DNA from: Pseudocitrobacter corydidari
GTDB lineage: Bacteria > Pseudomonadota > Gammaproteobacteria > Enterobacterales > Enterobacteriaceae
Direction: 5' to 3'
NCBI RefSeq assembly: GCF_021172065.1
Contig: NZ_CP087880.1
Coordinates: 496,001 to 560,000, forward strand
Length of the DNA: 64,000 nucleotides
Below are positions 41,131 to 50,307 of the stretch, one piece after another. Positions within the stretch are counted from its first letter, which is position 1; the number at the start of each line of letters is the position of its first letter. The position numbers were made by a program, and so were the translations under genes. Below the pieces are notes generated by a model. The model was not told where the DNA came from and did no database searches. It was given only the letters and a program-made list of their open reading frames with translations.

Positions 41131-41832
41131 ATGAGCAAGTATGTATTTGAACCCCAGGCCCCCGTTGCGATCCCGGTTGTGGGTAGCGATGAACAGTTCC
41201 CGGTCCGCCGTGTTTATTGCGTAGGGCGTAACTATGCCGCCCATGCCCGCGAAATGGGCTTTGATCCGGATCGCGAACCGCCATTCTTCTTCTGTAAACC
41301 TGCTGATGCGGTTGTACCTGTTGCCGCAGGCGAAACGCTCAATCTGGCGTACCCGGCACAGACTGACAACTATCACTATGAAATTGAGCTGGTAGTGGCG
41401 ATTGGCAAAAAAGGCAGTGATATTCCGCTGGAAAATGCCCATGAATATGTCTGGGGCTATGCGACCGGCCTGGATATGACGCGCCGCGATCGTCAGATGG
41501 AGATGCGCCAGATGGGCCGCCCGTGGGAAATCGGTAAAGCGTTCGATAACTCCGCGCCCATTTCGCCGCTGCATAAAGCCGCTGACGTTTCCGGCGTCGA
41601 TAACGCGCCCATCTGGTTACAGGTGAACGGGGAAGATCACCAGCGCAGCGACATTAAACATCTGATTTGGTCAGTGAATGAAACCATCAGCTATCTGTCT
41701 CGTTTCTTTGAACTGCAACCGGGCGACCTGATTTTCACCGGCACACCGGAAGGCGTTGGGGCAGTAGTGAAGGGCGATACGATTACCGGCAACGTGGATG
41801 GTTTAACGCCTATCGCCGTGAAGATTGTTTGA
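41131..41832 (+). CDS. mhbH: MhbH, fumarylpyruvate hydrolase (FAH superfamily)
   Basis: 233 aa. The fumarylacetoacetase fold is recognisable from [15 protein letters not shown], the metal-binding [15 protein letters not shown] and the C-terminal [20 protein letters not shown]. It cleaves fumarylpyruvate to fumarate and pyruvate, ending the pathway. AGGAGAAGAATA precedes the ATG, and it is eight bases before mhbI. The choice of fumarylpyruvate over related keto acids comes from the gentisate context. Confidence 0.9.
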   Translation: MSKYVFEPQAPVAIPVVGSDEQFPVRRVYCVGRNYAAHAREMGFDPDREPPFFFCKPADAVVPVAAGETLNLAYPAQTDNYHYEIELVVAIGKKGSDIPLENAHEYVWGYATGLDMTRRDRQMEMRQMGRPWEIGKAFDNSAPISPLHKAADVSGVDNAPIWLQVNGEDHQRSDIKHLIWSVNETISYLSRFFELQPGDLIFTGTPEGVGAVVKGDTITGNVDGLTPIAVKIV

Positions 41833-41840
41833 GGTGACGG

Positions 41841-42485
41841 ATGAAGCTGTACAGTTTTTTCAATAGCTCGGCCTCCTATCGGGTGCGCATCGCGATGGCA
41901 CTCAAGGGAATCGATTATGACACCGTCGGCGTCAATATTCGTATCGGCCAGCAAAACGCGCTGGAGTACCGCAGGCTGAACCCGGTTGGGCTGGTGCCTG
42001 CGCTGGTGACGGACGATGGCGAATCACTGGGGCAGTCGCTGGCGATTATTGACTGGCTGGACCGCCATTTTCCGCAAACCCCGCTGCTGCCGGGTAACGA
42101 TCCGGCGCGGATGCGGATTCTGGAAATCGTCTATGCCATTTGTTGCGATATCCACCCCATTAACAACATGCGCGTCCTGCGCTACCTGAGCGATGAGCTG
42201 AAGGTCAGCGAAGAGGATAAAAAACGCTGGTATGCGCACTGGGTCCAGCAGGGGCTGAGTGCGGTGGAGCAACTGCTGCGCCACAGCCAGTCGGGGCAAT
42301 TCTGCGTGGGCGATACGCCGACGCTGGCCGATTGCTGCTTAGTGCCGCAGTGGGCCAATGCGTTACGTATGGGTTGCAGTCTTAGCGGGTATCCCCGCTG
42401 TAAAGCCGTGTATGAAGCCTGTTCCGCGCTGCCAGCGTTCGTCGCTGCCGCACCCGAGAACCAACAGGACAAAATCCCGGCATAA
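41841..42485 (+). CDS. mhbI: MhbI, maleylpyruvate isomerase (zeta-class GST)
   Basis: 214 aa. Thioredoxin-like N-terminal domain with the zeta-class motif SSASYRVRIAMALKG (about 9-23) that binds glutathione, and an all-helical C-terminal domain with GDTPTLADCCLVPQ. It converts maleylpyruvate to fumarylpyruvate with glutathione as cofactor. Fourth structural gene of the cluster; a ribosome site GAGGTGACGG lies before the ATG. Confidence 0.9.
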   Translation: MKLYSFFNSSASYRVRIAMALKGIDYDTVGVNIRIGQQNALEYRRLNPVGLVPALVTDDGESLGQSLAIIDWLDRHFPQTPLLPGNDPARMRILEIVYAICCDIHPINNMRVLRYLSDELKVSEEDKKRWYAHWVQQGLSAVEQLLRHSQSGQFCVGDTPTLADCCLVPQWANALRMGCSLSGYPRCKAVYEACSALPAFVAAAPENQQDKIPA

Positions 42486-42499
42486 TAAGGAGAGTTATC

Positions 42500-43693
42500 A
42501 TGGCAAAAGTGACGAGTGCAATTATTGTCGGTGGCGGGATTGGCGGCGCGGCGACCGCGTTGTCTCTGGCGCGTCAGGGCATCAAGGTGATGTTGCTGGA
42601 AAGGGCGCATGAAATTGGTGAAATCGGCGCGGGCATTCAGCTTGGCCCGAACGCGTTTTCGGCGCTGGACAGCCTGGGCGTAGGCGACGTTGCCCGCCAG
42701 CGCGCGGTATTTACCGACCATATCACCATGATGGACGCGGTGAACGGCGAAGAAGTGGTGCATATCGAAACCGGGCAGGCGTTCCGCGACCACTTTGGCG
42801 GCCCGTATGCGGTTATTCACCGTGTAGATATTCATGCGACGGTATGGGAAGCGGCGATGGTGCATCCGTGCGTGGAATATCGCACCTCAACGCATGTGGT
42901 GGATATCCGGCAGACCGACCACGATGTCACCGTATTCGATGACAAAGGCAATAGCTGGACGGCAGATATTCTGATTGGCTGCGACGGCGTGAAATCCGTG
43001 GTGCGTCAAAGCCTGCTGGGCGATACCCCGCGCGTTACCGGACACGTGGTGTATCGTGCAGTGATTGACTGCGACGATATGCCGGACGATCTGCGCATCA
43101 ACGCCCCGGTGCTGTGGGCAGGCCCGCACTGTCACCTGGTGCATTATCCGCTGCGTGGCGGCAAACAATATAACCTGGTGGTGACGTTCCACAGCCGCGA
43201 GACGGAAGAGTGGGGCGTGAAGGACGGCAGTAAAGAAGAGGTACTCTCTTACTTTAAAGGTATTCACCCGCGTCCGCGCCAGATGCTCGACAAGCCGACC
43301 TCCTGGCGTCGCTGGTCTACCGCCGATCGTGAGCCGGTGGAAAAATGGGGCAACGATCGCATTACCTTAGTGGGCGACGCGGCGCACCCGGTAGCGCAGT
43401 ATATGGCGCAGGGCGCGTGCATGGCGCTGGAGGATGCGGTCACTATCGGCAAAGCGCTGGCGCAATGTGACGGCGATGCGGCGGAAGCCTTCGCGCTGTA
43501 TGAGTCCGTGCGTATTCCACGCACCGCGCGTATTGTCTGGTCGACCCGCGAAATGGGGCGCATTTATCACGCCGCAGGTGTTGAACGTCACGTGCGAAAC
43601 CTGTTGTGGAAAGGCAAAACCCAGGCCGAGTTCTATCGCGCGATGGAGTGGCTCTACGGCTGGAAAGAAGATAACTGCCTCGAACCCCGCTAA
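42500..43693 (+). CDS. mhbM: MhbM, 3-hydroxybenzoate 6-monooxygenase
   Basis: 397 aa, class A flavin monooxygenase. FAD-binding GGGIGGAATALSLARQG (from residue 11), the DG-type motif GCDGVKSVVR, and GDAAHPVAQYMAQGA for the flavin ribityl/phosphate are in order. It hydroxylates 3-hydroxybenzoate to gentisate with NADH and O2, feeding MhbD. Last gene of the operon, followed by a strong terminator. Salicylate as substrate cannot be excluded from sequence, but the neighbours favour 3-hydroxybenzoate. Confidence 0.9.
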   Translation: MAKVTSAIIVGGGIGGAATALSLARQGIKVMLLERAHEIGEIGAGIQLGPNAFSALDSLGVGDVARQRAVFTDHITMMDAVNGEEVVHIETGQAFRDHFGGPYAVIHRVDIHATVWEAAMVHPCVEYRTSTHVVDIRQTDHDVTVFDDKGNSWTADILIGCDGVKSVVRQSLLGDTPRVTGHVVYRAVIDCDDMPDDLRINAPVLWAGPHCHLVHYPLRGGKQYNLVVTFHSRETEEWGVKDGSKEEVLSYFKGIHPRPRQMLDKPTSWRRWSTADREPVEKWGNDRITLVGDAAHPVAQYMAQGACMALEDAVTIGKALAQCDGDAAEAFALYESVRIPRTARIVWSTREMGRIYHAAGVERHVRNLLWKGKTQAEFYRAMEWLYGWKEDNCLEPR

Positions 43694-43710
43694 CAGGCTT
43701 TTAACCGATG

Positions 43711-43742
43711 AAAAGAGGCGCTAACATAGCGCCTCTTTTTTT
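43711..43742 (+). terminator. Rho-independent terminator of the mhb operon
   Basis: AAAAGAGGCGCTA (43711-43723), loop ACA, TAGCGCCTCTTTT (43727-43739), then TTT. A 13-bp perfect stem that ends only 13 bases before the dusC ATG. Confidence 0.93.
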
Positions 43743-43755
43743 ACCGGGTATCAAT

Positions 43756-44691
43756 ATGCGTGTTTTACTGGCGCCGATGGAAGGCGTGCTCGATTCGCTG
43801 GTGCGCGAGCTGCTGACCGAAGTGAATGATTACGATCTCTGCGTCACCGAATTTCTGCGCGTGGTGGATAAACTGCTGCCGGTAAAATCGTTCCATAAAC
43901 TGTGCCCGGAACTGAACAACCACAGCCGCACACCGAGCGGTACGCTGGTGCGCATTCAGCTTCTCGGTCAGTATCCCGAATGGCTGGCCGAAAACGCCGC
44001 CCGGGCGGTAGAGCTCGGTTCATGGGGCGTCGATCTTAACTGCGGCTGTCCGTCCAAAATGGTGAACGGCAGCGGCGGTGGGGCGACATTGCTAAAAGAT
44101 CCCGAGCTCATCTATCGCGGCGCGAAAGCGATGCGTGAAGCGGTACCAGCGGCGCTTCCCGTGACCGTTAAAGTGCGTCTGGGCTGGGACAGCGGCGCGC
44201 GTCAGTTTGAAATTGCCGATGCGGTGCAGCAGGCAGGCGCAACCGAGCTGGTTGTGCACGGTCGTACCAAAGAGGATGGCTACAAGGCCGAGCGTATTAA
44301 CTGGCAGGCCATTGCTGACATTCGCCAGCGCCTGACTATTCCGGTTATCGCCAACGGCGAAATCTGGGACTGGGAGAGCGCGCAACAATGCATGGCGGTG
44401 ACCGGATGCGACGCGGTGATGATTGGCCGCGGCGCGCTGAACGTGCCGAACCTGAGCCGGGTTATCAAGTACAACGAACCGCGAATGCCGTGGCCGGACG
44501 TGGTGCGTCTGCTGCAAAAATATTGTTTGCTGGAAAAACAGGATGACACCGGGCTGTATCATCTGGCGCGCATCAAACAGTGGCTGGGCTACCTGCGCAA
44601 AGAGTACGAGGAAGCCACAGAACTGTTTATGGCAGTGCGGGCGTTGCAGGACTCCGCCTCGGTGGCGCGCGAAATCCTGCGCTGGCGTTAA
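43756..44691 (+). CDS. dusC: DusC, tRNA-dihydrouridine(16) synthase
   Basis: 311 aa from the ATG at 43756 (E. coli 315); the frame from 43708 passes through the terminator and is not the start. FMN barrel with catalytic C98 in [17 protein letters not shown] and ANGEIWDW typical of Dus enzymes. It reduces uridine 16 in tRNA D-loops with NADPH. The mhb terminator lies directly upstream, leaving almost no room for a dusC promoter between. The 3' end overlaps the convergent methyltransferase gene by four bases. Confidence 0.95.
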   Translation: MRVLLAPMEGVLDSLVRELLTEVNDYDLCVTEFLRVVDKLLPVKSFHKLCPELNNHSRTPSGTLVRIQLLGQYPEWLAENAARAVELGSWGVDLNCGCPSKMVNGSGGGATLLKDPELIYRGAKAMREAVPAALPVTVKVRLGWDSGARQFEIADAVQQAGATELVVHGRTKEDGYKAERINWQAIADIRQRLTIPVIANGEIWDWESAQQCMAVTGCDAVMIGRGALNVPNLSRVIKYNEPRMPWPDVVRLLQKYCLLEKQDDTGLYHLARIKQWLGYLRKEYEEATELFMAVRALQDSASVAREILRWR

Positions 44692-45422
44692 GCTTTTCGG
44701 GCGCTCAGAATAAAAATCATCGGGCGCTCTTTCTCTTCATCCAGCGCCGGGTTAACGGCGATTTGCTCAGCCGTCGGCCCCCATTCATCCAGCGCCTCAA
44801 TGATAAAACCGGCGGTAATTAACGCATTGATCCAGGTGGCGAGTTTCCGGTGCTGCTTCTTCACGCCATCGGCAAACCAGTTGCTGATGCGCTCGCCTTC
44901 CTGCTGATACTGGCTGACCGGCCAGTGTTTATTTCCCTGATTATCCACCACCCATTGTTGATTTGCCGGTGCGGTATAAACAGGATGCTCGGCGGAGAAA
45001 ACCAGTTTGCCGCCAGGCTTCAACGCCTGATGCAGGGCGCGGAATAAACGGTCGATGTCTGTGAGATAGTGCAGCGCCAGCGAACTGTAGGCCAGGTCGA
45101 AGGTGCTGGCTGGCAGAACAAGCGTTTCCAGGTCAGCCCGCTGATAGGTAATGTGTTGACCGGACGTCATTTCCTGCGCCTTCGCGAGCATTTTCTGCGA
45201 AACATCCAGCCCCAGCACATTCGCTGCGCCGTTATCGCGCGCCCAGCGGCAAAACCAGCCGTAGCCGCAGCCTAAATCAACAACCTTCTTGCCCTGAATT
45301 TCAGGCAGCATTGTTTGAATACGCGGCCACTCCGGCGCGCCGTCTAACCCTTTTACTGAGCGATCCAACGTAGCGTAACCGGCAAAAAAGTGCGGATCGT
45401 CATAAATATTTTGTGTCATCAA
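44688..45422 (-). CDS. Class I SAM-dependent methyltransferase (Methyltransf_11 type)
   Basis: 244 aa. SAM-binding motif [15 protein letters not shown] (about 48-61), acidic residue of motif II in GLDVSQKML, and motif [14 protein letters not shown] are clear. The substrate is unknown; UbiE-like and small-molecule methylases share this pattern. It stands tail to tail with dusC (four-base overlap) and divergent from mdtQ. E. coli K-12 has no such gene here as far as I recall, so it is accessory. Confidence 0.85.
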   Translation of the reverse strand: MMTQNIYDDPHFFAGYATLDRSVKGLDGAPEWPRIQTMLPEIQGKKVVDLGCGYGWFCRWARDNGAANVLGLDVSQKMLAKAQEMTSGQHITYQRADLETLVLPASTFDLAYSSLALHYLTDIDRLFRALHQALKPGGKLVFSAEHPVYTAPANQQWVVDNQGNKHWPVSQYQQEGERISNWFADGVKKQHRKLATWINALITAGFIIEALDEWGPTAEQIAVNPALDEEKERPMIFILSARKA

Positions 45423-45678
45423 TAACCTCTGAAATATTCATATAATAAATAATTATGCCAACATTAAAGGCTAAATTATATTAAGTCGCACGGTTTAATC
45501 CGATCTGAATCAAAAAATAAGCGCAGAAGTTTTCCAGAATGTCGTTAACGTATTTATAAGGCGCATAAATAACGCGATGTAATGATTTTTCACGGATGAC
45601 GCTTGCACACGGGTTACTAAAGCAAAACGCCTGATTTTCTCTATTATTTGCGCCTCTTTTCAGACGCTCGCAAATTCC

Positions 45679-47118
45679 ATGAAACATTCTGTTAGAACGC
45701 TCGCGGTATTTAGTTTACCGATTATATTTACGCTTTGCGCCTGTGCGCCATCGCATGAAACCGATGCACGTCTGGCGAAAAAGGTGCCCGTTTCGCATAT
45801 TGACTCCTCGCTGCCCGAGGCGCTGAAAAATGGCTGGCCGACATCCACGTGGTGGCACGACTATCACGATCCGCAGCTTAACGCGCTGATTGAACGTGCG
45901 CTGCGCGACGCGCCGGATATGGCTGTCGCGCAGCAGCGTATCAAACTTGCGGAAGCGCAGGCCAAACAGGCCGAAGCAAACGGCGGGCCGCAGGTGAATT
46001 TCTCCGCTGACCTGGAACGCCAAAAAATGTCGGCGGAAGGGCTGATGGGGCCGTTTGCTTTCGATGATCCGGCAGCAGGCACCACGGGCCCGTGGTACAC
46101 CAATGGCACCTTCGGCTTAACGGCGGGCTGGAATGTCGACCTGTGGGGGAAAGATGCCGCGCAGGTGAGCGCGCGAATTGGCAAAGTGAAAGCCGATATC
46201 GCCGAGATGGCGCAAACTCGTCAACTGCTGGCGAGCAGCGTGGCGCGGCTGTACTGGCAGTGGCAAACGGAATCGGCCATTCGTCAGCAGCTTGAACAGA
46301 TTCAGAAAGAACAAAATCTGATTGTGTCGGTGGATAAAAAACTCTATCAGGCGGGCATTACCGACTCGGTGGAAGGCGTTGAAAACGATATCAACGTCGG
46401 CAAAACCGGGCAGCAACTGGCGGATATCGATGGCAATCTGAAAGAGATTGAAGCGCGGTTGATGGCGCTCACCAACGCGCAGTCAACGTCGTTGCAGTTG
46501 AAAACGGTGGCGTTACCAACCGTGGCGGCACAATTGCCCGCACAACTGGGCTTTGAGCTGCTTGCGCGTCGCCCGGACCTCCAGGAAGCGCGCTGGCTGG
46601 TGGAATCCACCCTCAGCGATATCGATGCGGCGAAAGCGGCGTTTTACCCGGACATCAATATCATGGCGTTCCTGCAACAGGACGCTCTGCACCTGAGCGA
46701 CCTGTTCCGCCACTCCGCACAGCAGATGGGCGTCACCGCAGGGTTAACGCTGCCCATCTTTGACAGCGGCAGATTAAACGCGAATCTGGATATCGCCAGC
46801 GCGGAGAATAATTACTCCATTGCCCGTTACAACAAAGCGGTGGTTGATGCCGTTAACCAGGTGGCGAAGTGCGCCAGCCAGATGGAAACGCTGACCGCGA
46901 AAAAACAGCAGCAAACTAATGTGCAACGTGATGCCGGACGCGTGGCGGCGCTGGCGCAGGCGCGGCTGAAGGTGGGGATCATTTCCAACGCGCAGTACAG
47001 CCACGCGAAGCTGCCGGCGCTGCATGAGCAGATTAACGCCCTGAAATTACAGGGCGAATGGCTGGATGCCTCCATCCAGCTGACTTCTGCGCTCGGCGGC
47101 GGGTATCAGGCGTTATGA
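45679..47118 (+). CDS. mdtQ: MdtQ (YohG), RND-type outer-membrane efflux lipoprotein
   Basis: 479 aa. Signal peptide ending with lipobox LCAC (C22 lipidated). Two outer-membrane efflux protein (OEP) repeats give the TolC-like barrel and coiled-coil helices; coiled segments surround AQQRIKLAEAQAKQAEA and RDAGRVAALAQARLKVG. It would form the outer-membrane channel of a tripartite drug efflux pump. In E. coli K-12 this gene is broken; here it is full length and intact, without pump genes beside it, so it would have to work with partners encoded elsewhere. It overlaps yohD by six bases at the 3' ends. Confidence 0.9.
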   Translation: MKHSVRTLAVFSLPIIFTLCACAPSHETDARLAKKVPVSHIDSSLPEALKNGWPTSTWWHDYHDPQLNALIERALRDAPDMAVAQQRIKLAEAQAKQAEANGGPQVNFSADLERQKMSAEGLMGPFAFDDPAAGTTGPWYTNGTFGLTAGWNVDLWGKDAAQVSARIGKVKADIAEMAQTRQLLASSVARLYWQWQTESAIRQQLEQIQKEQNLIVSVDKKLYQAGITDSVEGVENDINVGKTGQQLADIDGNLKEIEARLMALTNAQSTSLQLKTVALPTVAAQLPAQLGFELLARRPDLQEARWLVESTLSDIDAAKAAFYPDINIMAFLQQDALHLSDLFRHSAQQMGVTAGLTLPIFDSGRLNANLDIASAENNYSIARYNKAVVDAVNQVAKCASQMETLTAKKQQQTNVQRDAGRVAALAQARLKVGIISNAQYSHAKLPALHEQINALKLQGEWLDASIQLTSALGGGYQAL

Positions 47119-47676
47119 TTTATCCGCGCGGCGTTTGAACCACCAGCGCAATGCAAACACGATGGCGACGGCCAGAATTACCCAGATCCAATGTTTCAAA
47201 TGGGTGTCGAGGTTGTGCAGCCATGGCGCAATCACTTCACCGCCCACATAGCCGAGGGTGGTGAAGATCAGCGCCCACAGCAGCGCGCCAAAAATATTGA
47301 GCGGCAGAAAGAGTTTCGGCGGTATGCGGCTGGCACCGATCAACAGCGGGCCGATAATACGAAAGCCGTACATAAAGCGGCTGCCAATCACGAAGAGGTA
47401 AGGATGACGCTGGATCAGCCGTTGCGCTTTGCGGATTTTAGTGTGCTGACGCGAGTAGCGCTTCAGCATGCGCCCGCCAAAATGACGGCCCAGCAAATAG
47501 AGCACCTGATCGCCAATCATCCCGCCGAGCGCGACGGAAACCACCACCAGCGGGAAACGCAGTAACCCCTGATGCGCCGCCACGCCGCCCAGCAGCGTCA
47601 CCGTTTCGCCTTCCGCCATGCTGCCCAGCACCAGCACGGCATAACCATATTGTGAAATCAGAGCCGGTATATCCAT
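47113..47676 (-). CDS. yohD: YohD, DedA family membrane protein
   Basis: 187 aa from the ATG at 47676 (E. coli 192). A frame continues to 47880, but it crosses the yohC start region and has no family similarity. DedA/SNARE-associated features: AEGETVTLLGGVAAHQGLL and SRFMYGFRIIGPLLIGAS, with four to five membrane segments. DedA proteins are flippases or proton-linked transporters that recycle undecaprenyl phosphate or move phospholipids; the specific role of YohD is not known. Confidence 0.9.
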   Translation of the reverse strand: MDIPALISQYGYAVLVLGSMAEGETVTLLGGVAAHQGLLRFPLVVVSVALGGMIGDQVLYLLGRHFGGRMLKRYSRQHTKIRKAQRLIQRHPYLFVIGSRFMYGFRIIGPLLIGASRIPPKLFLPLNIFGALLWALIFTTLGYVGGEVIAPWLHNLDTHLKHWIWVILAVAIVFALRWWFKRRADKS

Positions 47677-47827
47677 CGTTATCTTCGTTTCCTTTAAACA
47701 TCTTCTATAAGCATACACCCCTGAGCGAAAGCCGGGGGTGGCGTTATTTTTTGTCTGCTCAATAAATAATCTATTAGTGTGAATTATACTTACGCTACGT
47801 GGTACGAAGCCGTGTCGAGGAGGCGTT

Positions 47828-48415
47828 ATGAACCATGTCTGGGGTCTGTTTTCCCATCCCGATCGAGAAATGCATGTCATTCGGAGTGAAAACGAAACTG
47901 TTTCACACCATTACACGCACCATGTTCTGTTGATGGCTGCGATTCCTGTTATCTGTGCATTTATAGGAACAACACAGCTTGGCTGGAATTTCGGCGATGG
48001 CAATGTGGTTAAACTGTCACCCGTGACCGGTTTAATCCTGGCCGTACTTTTCTATGGGGTAATGCTCGGGGGCGTCGCGGTGATGGGGCGCGTCATCTGG
48101 TGGATGGCGCGTAACTATCCTGAGCGTCCGTCGCTCAAGCGCTGTATGGTGTTTGCCGGTTATGTCGCGACGCCGATGTTCCTGAGCGGTATCGTGGCGC
48201 TCTATCCGTTGGTCTGGCTCTGTGCGCTGATCGGTACTGTTGCGCTGTTCTACACCGGTTATCTGCTTTATGTCGGTATCCCAACGTTCCTCAATATTGA
48301 CCGGGAAGAGGGGCTGAGCTTCGCCAGTTCAACCCTGGCGATTGGCGTACTGGTACTGGAAGTGCTGCTGGCGATCACCGTCATTCTGTGGGGCTATGGT
48401 TACCGATTGTTCTGA
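47828..48415 (+). CDS. yohC: YohC, Yip1-family inner-membrane protein
   Basis: 195 aa, the E. coli length, with five membrane segments. N-terminus MNHVWGLFSHPDREMHVI, then segments from HHVLLMAAIPVICAFIGTTQ on. Function unknown; the Yip1/DUF1282 domain suggests membrane organisation. CGAGGAGGCGTT lies before the ATG. It is divergent from yohD, and a large near-perfect palindrome follows its stop. Confidence 0.92.
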   Translation: MNHVWGLFSHPDREMHVIRSENETVSHHYTHHVLLMAAIPVICAFIGTTQLGWNFGDGNVVKLSPVTGLILAVLFYGVMLGGVAVMGRVIWWMARNYPERPSLKRCMVFAGYVATPMFLSGIVALYPLVWLCALIGTVALFYTGYLLYVGIPTFLNIDREEGLSFASSTLAIGVLVLEVLLAITVILWGYGYRLF

Positions 48416-48426
48416 TCCGTTCTAAT

Positions 48427-48462
48427 GCATTGCTGGTGTGAATTATTTCACGCCAGCAATGC
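48427..48462. other. 36-base near-perfect palindrome with a CRP-like core
   Basis: GCATTGCTGG (48427-48436), T, GTGAA, loop TTAT, TTCAC, G, CCAGCAATGC (48453-48462). The centre reads TGTGAATTATTTCACG, nine of ten CRP half-site bases. No T run follows, so its job as a terminator of yohC is uncertain. It lies 133 bases before pbpG. Confidence 0.7.
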
Positions 48463-48594
48463 AGCATTTATTCACTATTCTTTTCTGGTAGGTGCCTTGC
48501 GCTCCGCGCTATGATGACGGCCTCGCTGCGTTGCCTTAACGCGCGTGGCGACCATATTCCATACAGTGCATAAATAACCACCAGAAAACACATC

Positions 48595-49539
48595 ATGCAG
48601 AAATTTCGCGTTTCCCTGCTCAGCCTGGCGTTAATGCTGGCTGTGCCTTTTGCGCCTCAGGCGAGTGCTAAAACGGCGGCGACTGCCGCAGCCTCGCGCC
48701 CGGAAATTGCTTCCGGGAGCGCGATGATTGTCGATCTTGAAACCAATAAAGTGATCTACGCCAGCCAACCGGATCTGGTGCGCCCGATTGCGTCCATCAC
48801 CAAAGTGATGACCGCAATGGTGGTGCTGGATGCGCGCCTGCCGCTTGATGAGATGCTGAGCGTCGATATCAGCCACACGCCGGAGATGAAAGGGATCTAC
48901 TCCCGCGTGCGTCTGAACAGTAAAATCAGCCGTAAAAATATGCTGTTGCTGGCGCTGATGTCGTCGGAGAACCGCGCGGCGGCAAGCCTGGCGCATCACT
49001 ACCCTGGCGGTTACGATGCCTTTATTCGCGCCATGAACGCCAAAGCTAAATCGTTGGGAATGACGCACACCCGCTATGTGGAACCGACCGGGTTGTCGAT
49101 TCACAACGTGTCAACGGCGCGCGACCTGACCAAAATGCTGATTGCCACCAAACAGTATCCGCTGATTGGTCAGTTGAGCACCACGCGTGAGGATATGGCG
49201 ACCTTTGCTAACCCGGCGTATACGCTGCCGTTCCGCAACACCAACCATCTGGTGTACCGCGATAACTGGAATATCCAGCTGACCAAAACCGGCTTTACTA
49301 ATGCGGCGGGTCACTGTCTGGTGATGCGTACGGTGATGAACAAACGTCCGGTGGCGATGGTGGTGATGGATGCGTTTGGTAAATATACCCACTTCGCTGA
49401 CGCCAGCCGTCTGCGTACCTGGGTAGAAACCGGTAAAGTGATGCCGGTTCCTGCGGCCGCGTTGAGCTATAAAAAGCAGAAAGAGTCGCAGATAGCGGGC
49501 AACCTGGCGCACGGTAAAGTGACGACCCAGGAAGATTAA
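48595..49539 (+). CDS. pbpG: PbpG, D-alanyl-D-alanine endopeptidase (PBP7)
   Basis: 314 aa. Signal peptide ending near PQASA (25), then a class C low-molecular-weight penicillin-binding domain with all three active-site motifs: S67-ITK, S124-EN and K231-TG. It cuts D-Ala-mDAP cross-links in periplasmic murein and is sensitive to beta-lactams. A REP-like repeat follows the stop. In E. coli PBP7 helps split daughter cells alongside MepS and other endopeptidases. Confidence 0.95.
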   Translation: MQKFRVSLLSLALMLAVPFAPQASAKTAATAAASRPEIASGSAMIVDLETNKVIYASQPDLVRPIASITKVMTAMVVLDARLPLDEMLSVDISHTPEMKGIYSRVRLNSKISRKNMLLLALMSSENRAAASLAHHYPGGYDAFIRAMNAKAKSLGMTHTRYVEPTGLSIHNVSTARDLTKMLIATKQYPLIGQLSTTREDMATFANPAYTLPFRNTNHLVYRDNWNIQLTKTGFTNAAGHCLVMRTVMNKRPVAMVVMDAFGKYTHFADASRLRTWVETGKVMPVPAAALSYKKQKESQIAGNLAHGKVTTQED

Positions 49540-49564
49540 GTTTATTCGGCTTCGGCGCGGTAAC

Positions 49565-49645
49565 GCCGGATGGCGCTGCGCTTATCCGGCCTACGGGGCG
49601 GTGTGGGGTTTTGTAGGCCGGATAAGGCGTAGCCGCCATCCGGCA
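49565..49645. repeat. REP/BIME-type repeat pair after pbpG
   Basis: GCCGGATGGCGCTGCGCTTA followed by TCCGGCCTACG, and inverted TTGTAGGCCGGATAAGGCGT followed by AGCCGCCATCCGGC, between convergent pbpG and the acetyltransferase gene. Confidence 0.85.
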
Positions 49646-49660
49646 AAGTGCGGCAATTTA

Positions 49661-50209
49661 CTACTCCGGCAGCGTCCAATCCCCATCATTAAGCGGGCGC
49701 TGCATGATCAACGTATCCCGCCAGTCACCGAGCTTATAACCTACGCTGCGCAACTGCCCGGCAATCTCAAATCCCATTTTTTTATGCAGGTTCAGCGATC
49801 CCGGGTTGTTGTGCCCATCGCCGACCACCGCCAGCATCTGTCGCCAGGGCCCCTGCTCGCAAATCTCAATTAACCTGCCCAGCAGCGCGCTGCCAATGCC
49901 GTGTCCGGTCATGGTCGTATCCAGATAAATCGACTCCTCCACCGTATAACGATAGGCGGGGCGAGGGCGGTAGGGCGACGCATAGCAATACCCGACCACC
50001 ACGCCGCGATACAGCGCAACCAGCCACGGCAGACCGTGGTCATTGACCTTCTTCATGCGTTCGCGCATTTCATCAATGGATGGCGGGGTTTCTTCAAAGG
50101 AGGCTCGCCCGTTCAGCACGTGCCAGGCGTAAATAGCGGAAATGGCGTGGACGTCATCAGGCTGGGCTAAACGAATTTCAACATCAGTAGCGGCTTCGCG
50201 CGCGGACAT
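49661..50209 (-). CDS. GNAT N-acetyltransferase, phosphinothricin acetyltransferase-like
   Basis: 182 aa. GNAT fold with the PAT-type signature YASPYRPRPAYRYTVEESIYL, the acetyl-CoA loop TGHGIGSALLGRLI and the C-terminal NLHKKMGFEIAGQLRSVGYK, then GDWRDTLIMQ. Relatives acetylate phosphinothricin, methionine sulfoximine or methionine sulfone; YncA/MddA belongs to the same broad group, but this is not its orthologue. Its E. coli K-12 counterpart at this locus is missing. It is preceded by the dld terminator, so it has its own promoter. Confidence 0.85.
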   Translation of the reverse strand: MSAREAATDVEIRLAQPDDVHAISAIYAWHVLNGRASFEETPPSIDEMRERMKKVNDHGLPWLVALYRGVVVGYCYASPYRPRPAYRYTVEESIYLDTTMTGHGIGSALLGRLIEICEQGPWRQMLAVVGDGHNNPGSLNLHKKMGFEIAGQLRSVGYKLGDWRDTLIMQRPLNDGDWTLPE

Positions 50210-50225
50210 ACTCAGATTCCTTGTG

Positions 50226-50257
50226 AAAAAAATCGCCGGAGAAGCGTTCCCCCGGCG
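50226..50257 (-). terminator. Rho-independent terminator of dld
   Basis: On the minus strand a GC-rich stem, CGCCGG (50252-50257 on plus) with CCGGCG (50234-50239), is followed by TTTTTTT (A run 50226-50232). It lies about 50 bases past the dld stop. Confidence 0.85.
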
Positions 50258-50307
50258 TCATTCACTCACTCTAATACGGCGCGAACCTGAATAACAATCC
50301 GTCTCTC

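Noticed and set aside
47677-47880. Longer N-terminus for YohD
   Set aside because: It crosses the divergent yohC start and its ribosome site, and family members begin at the ATG at 47676.
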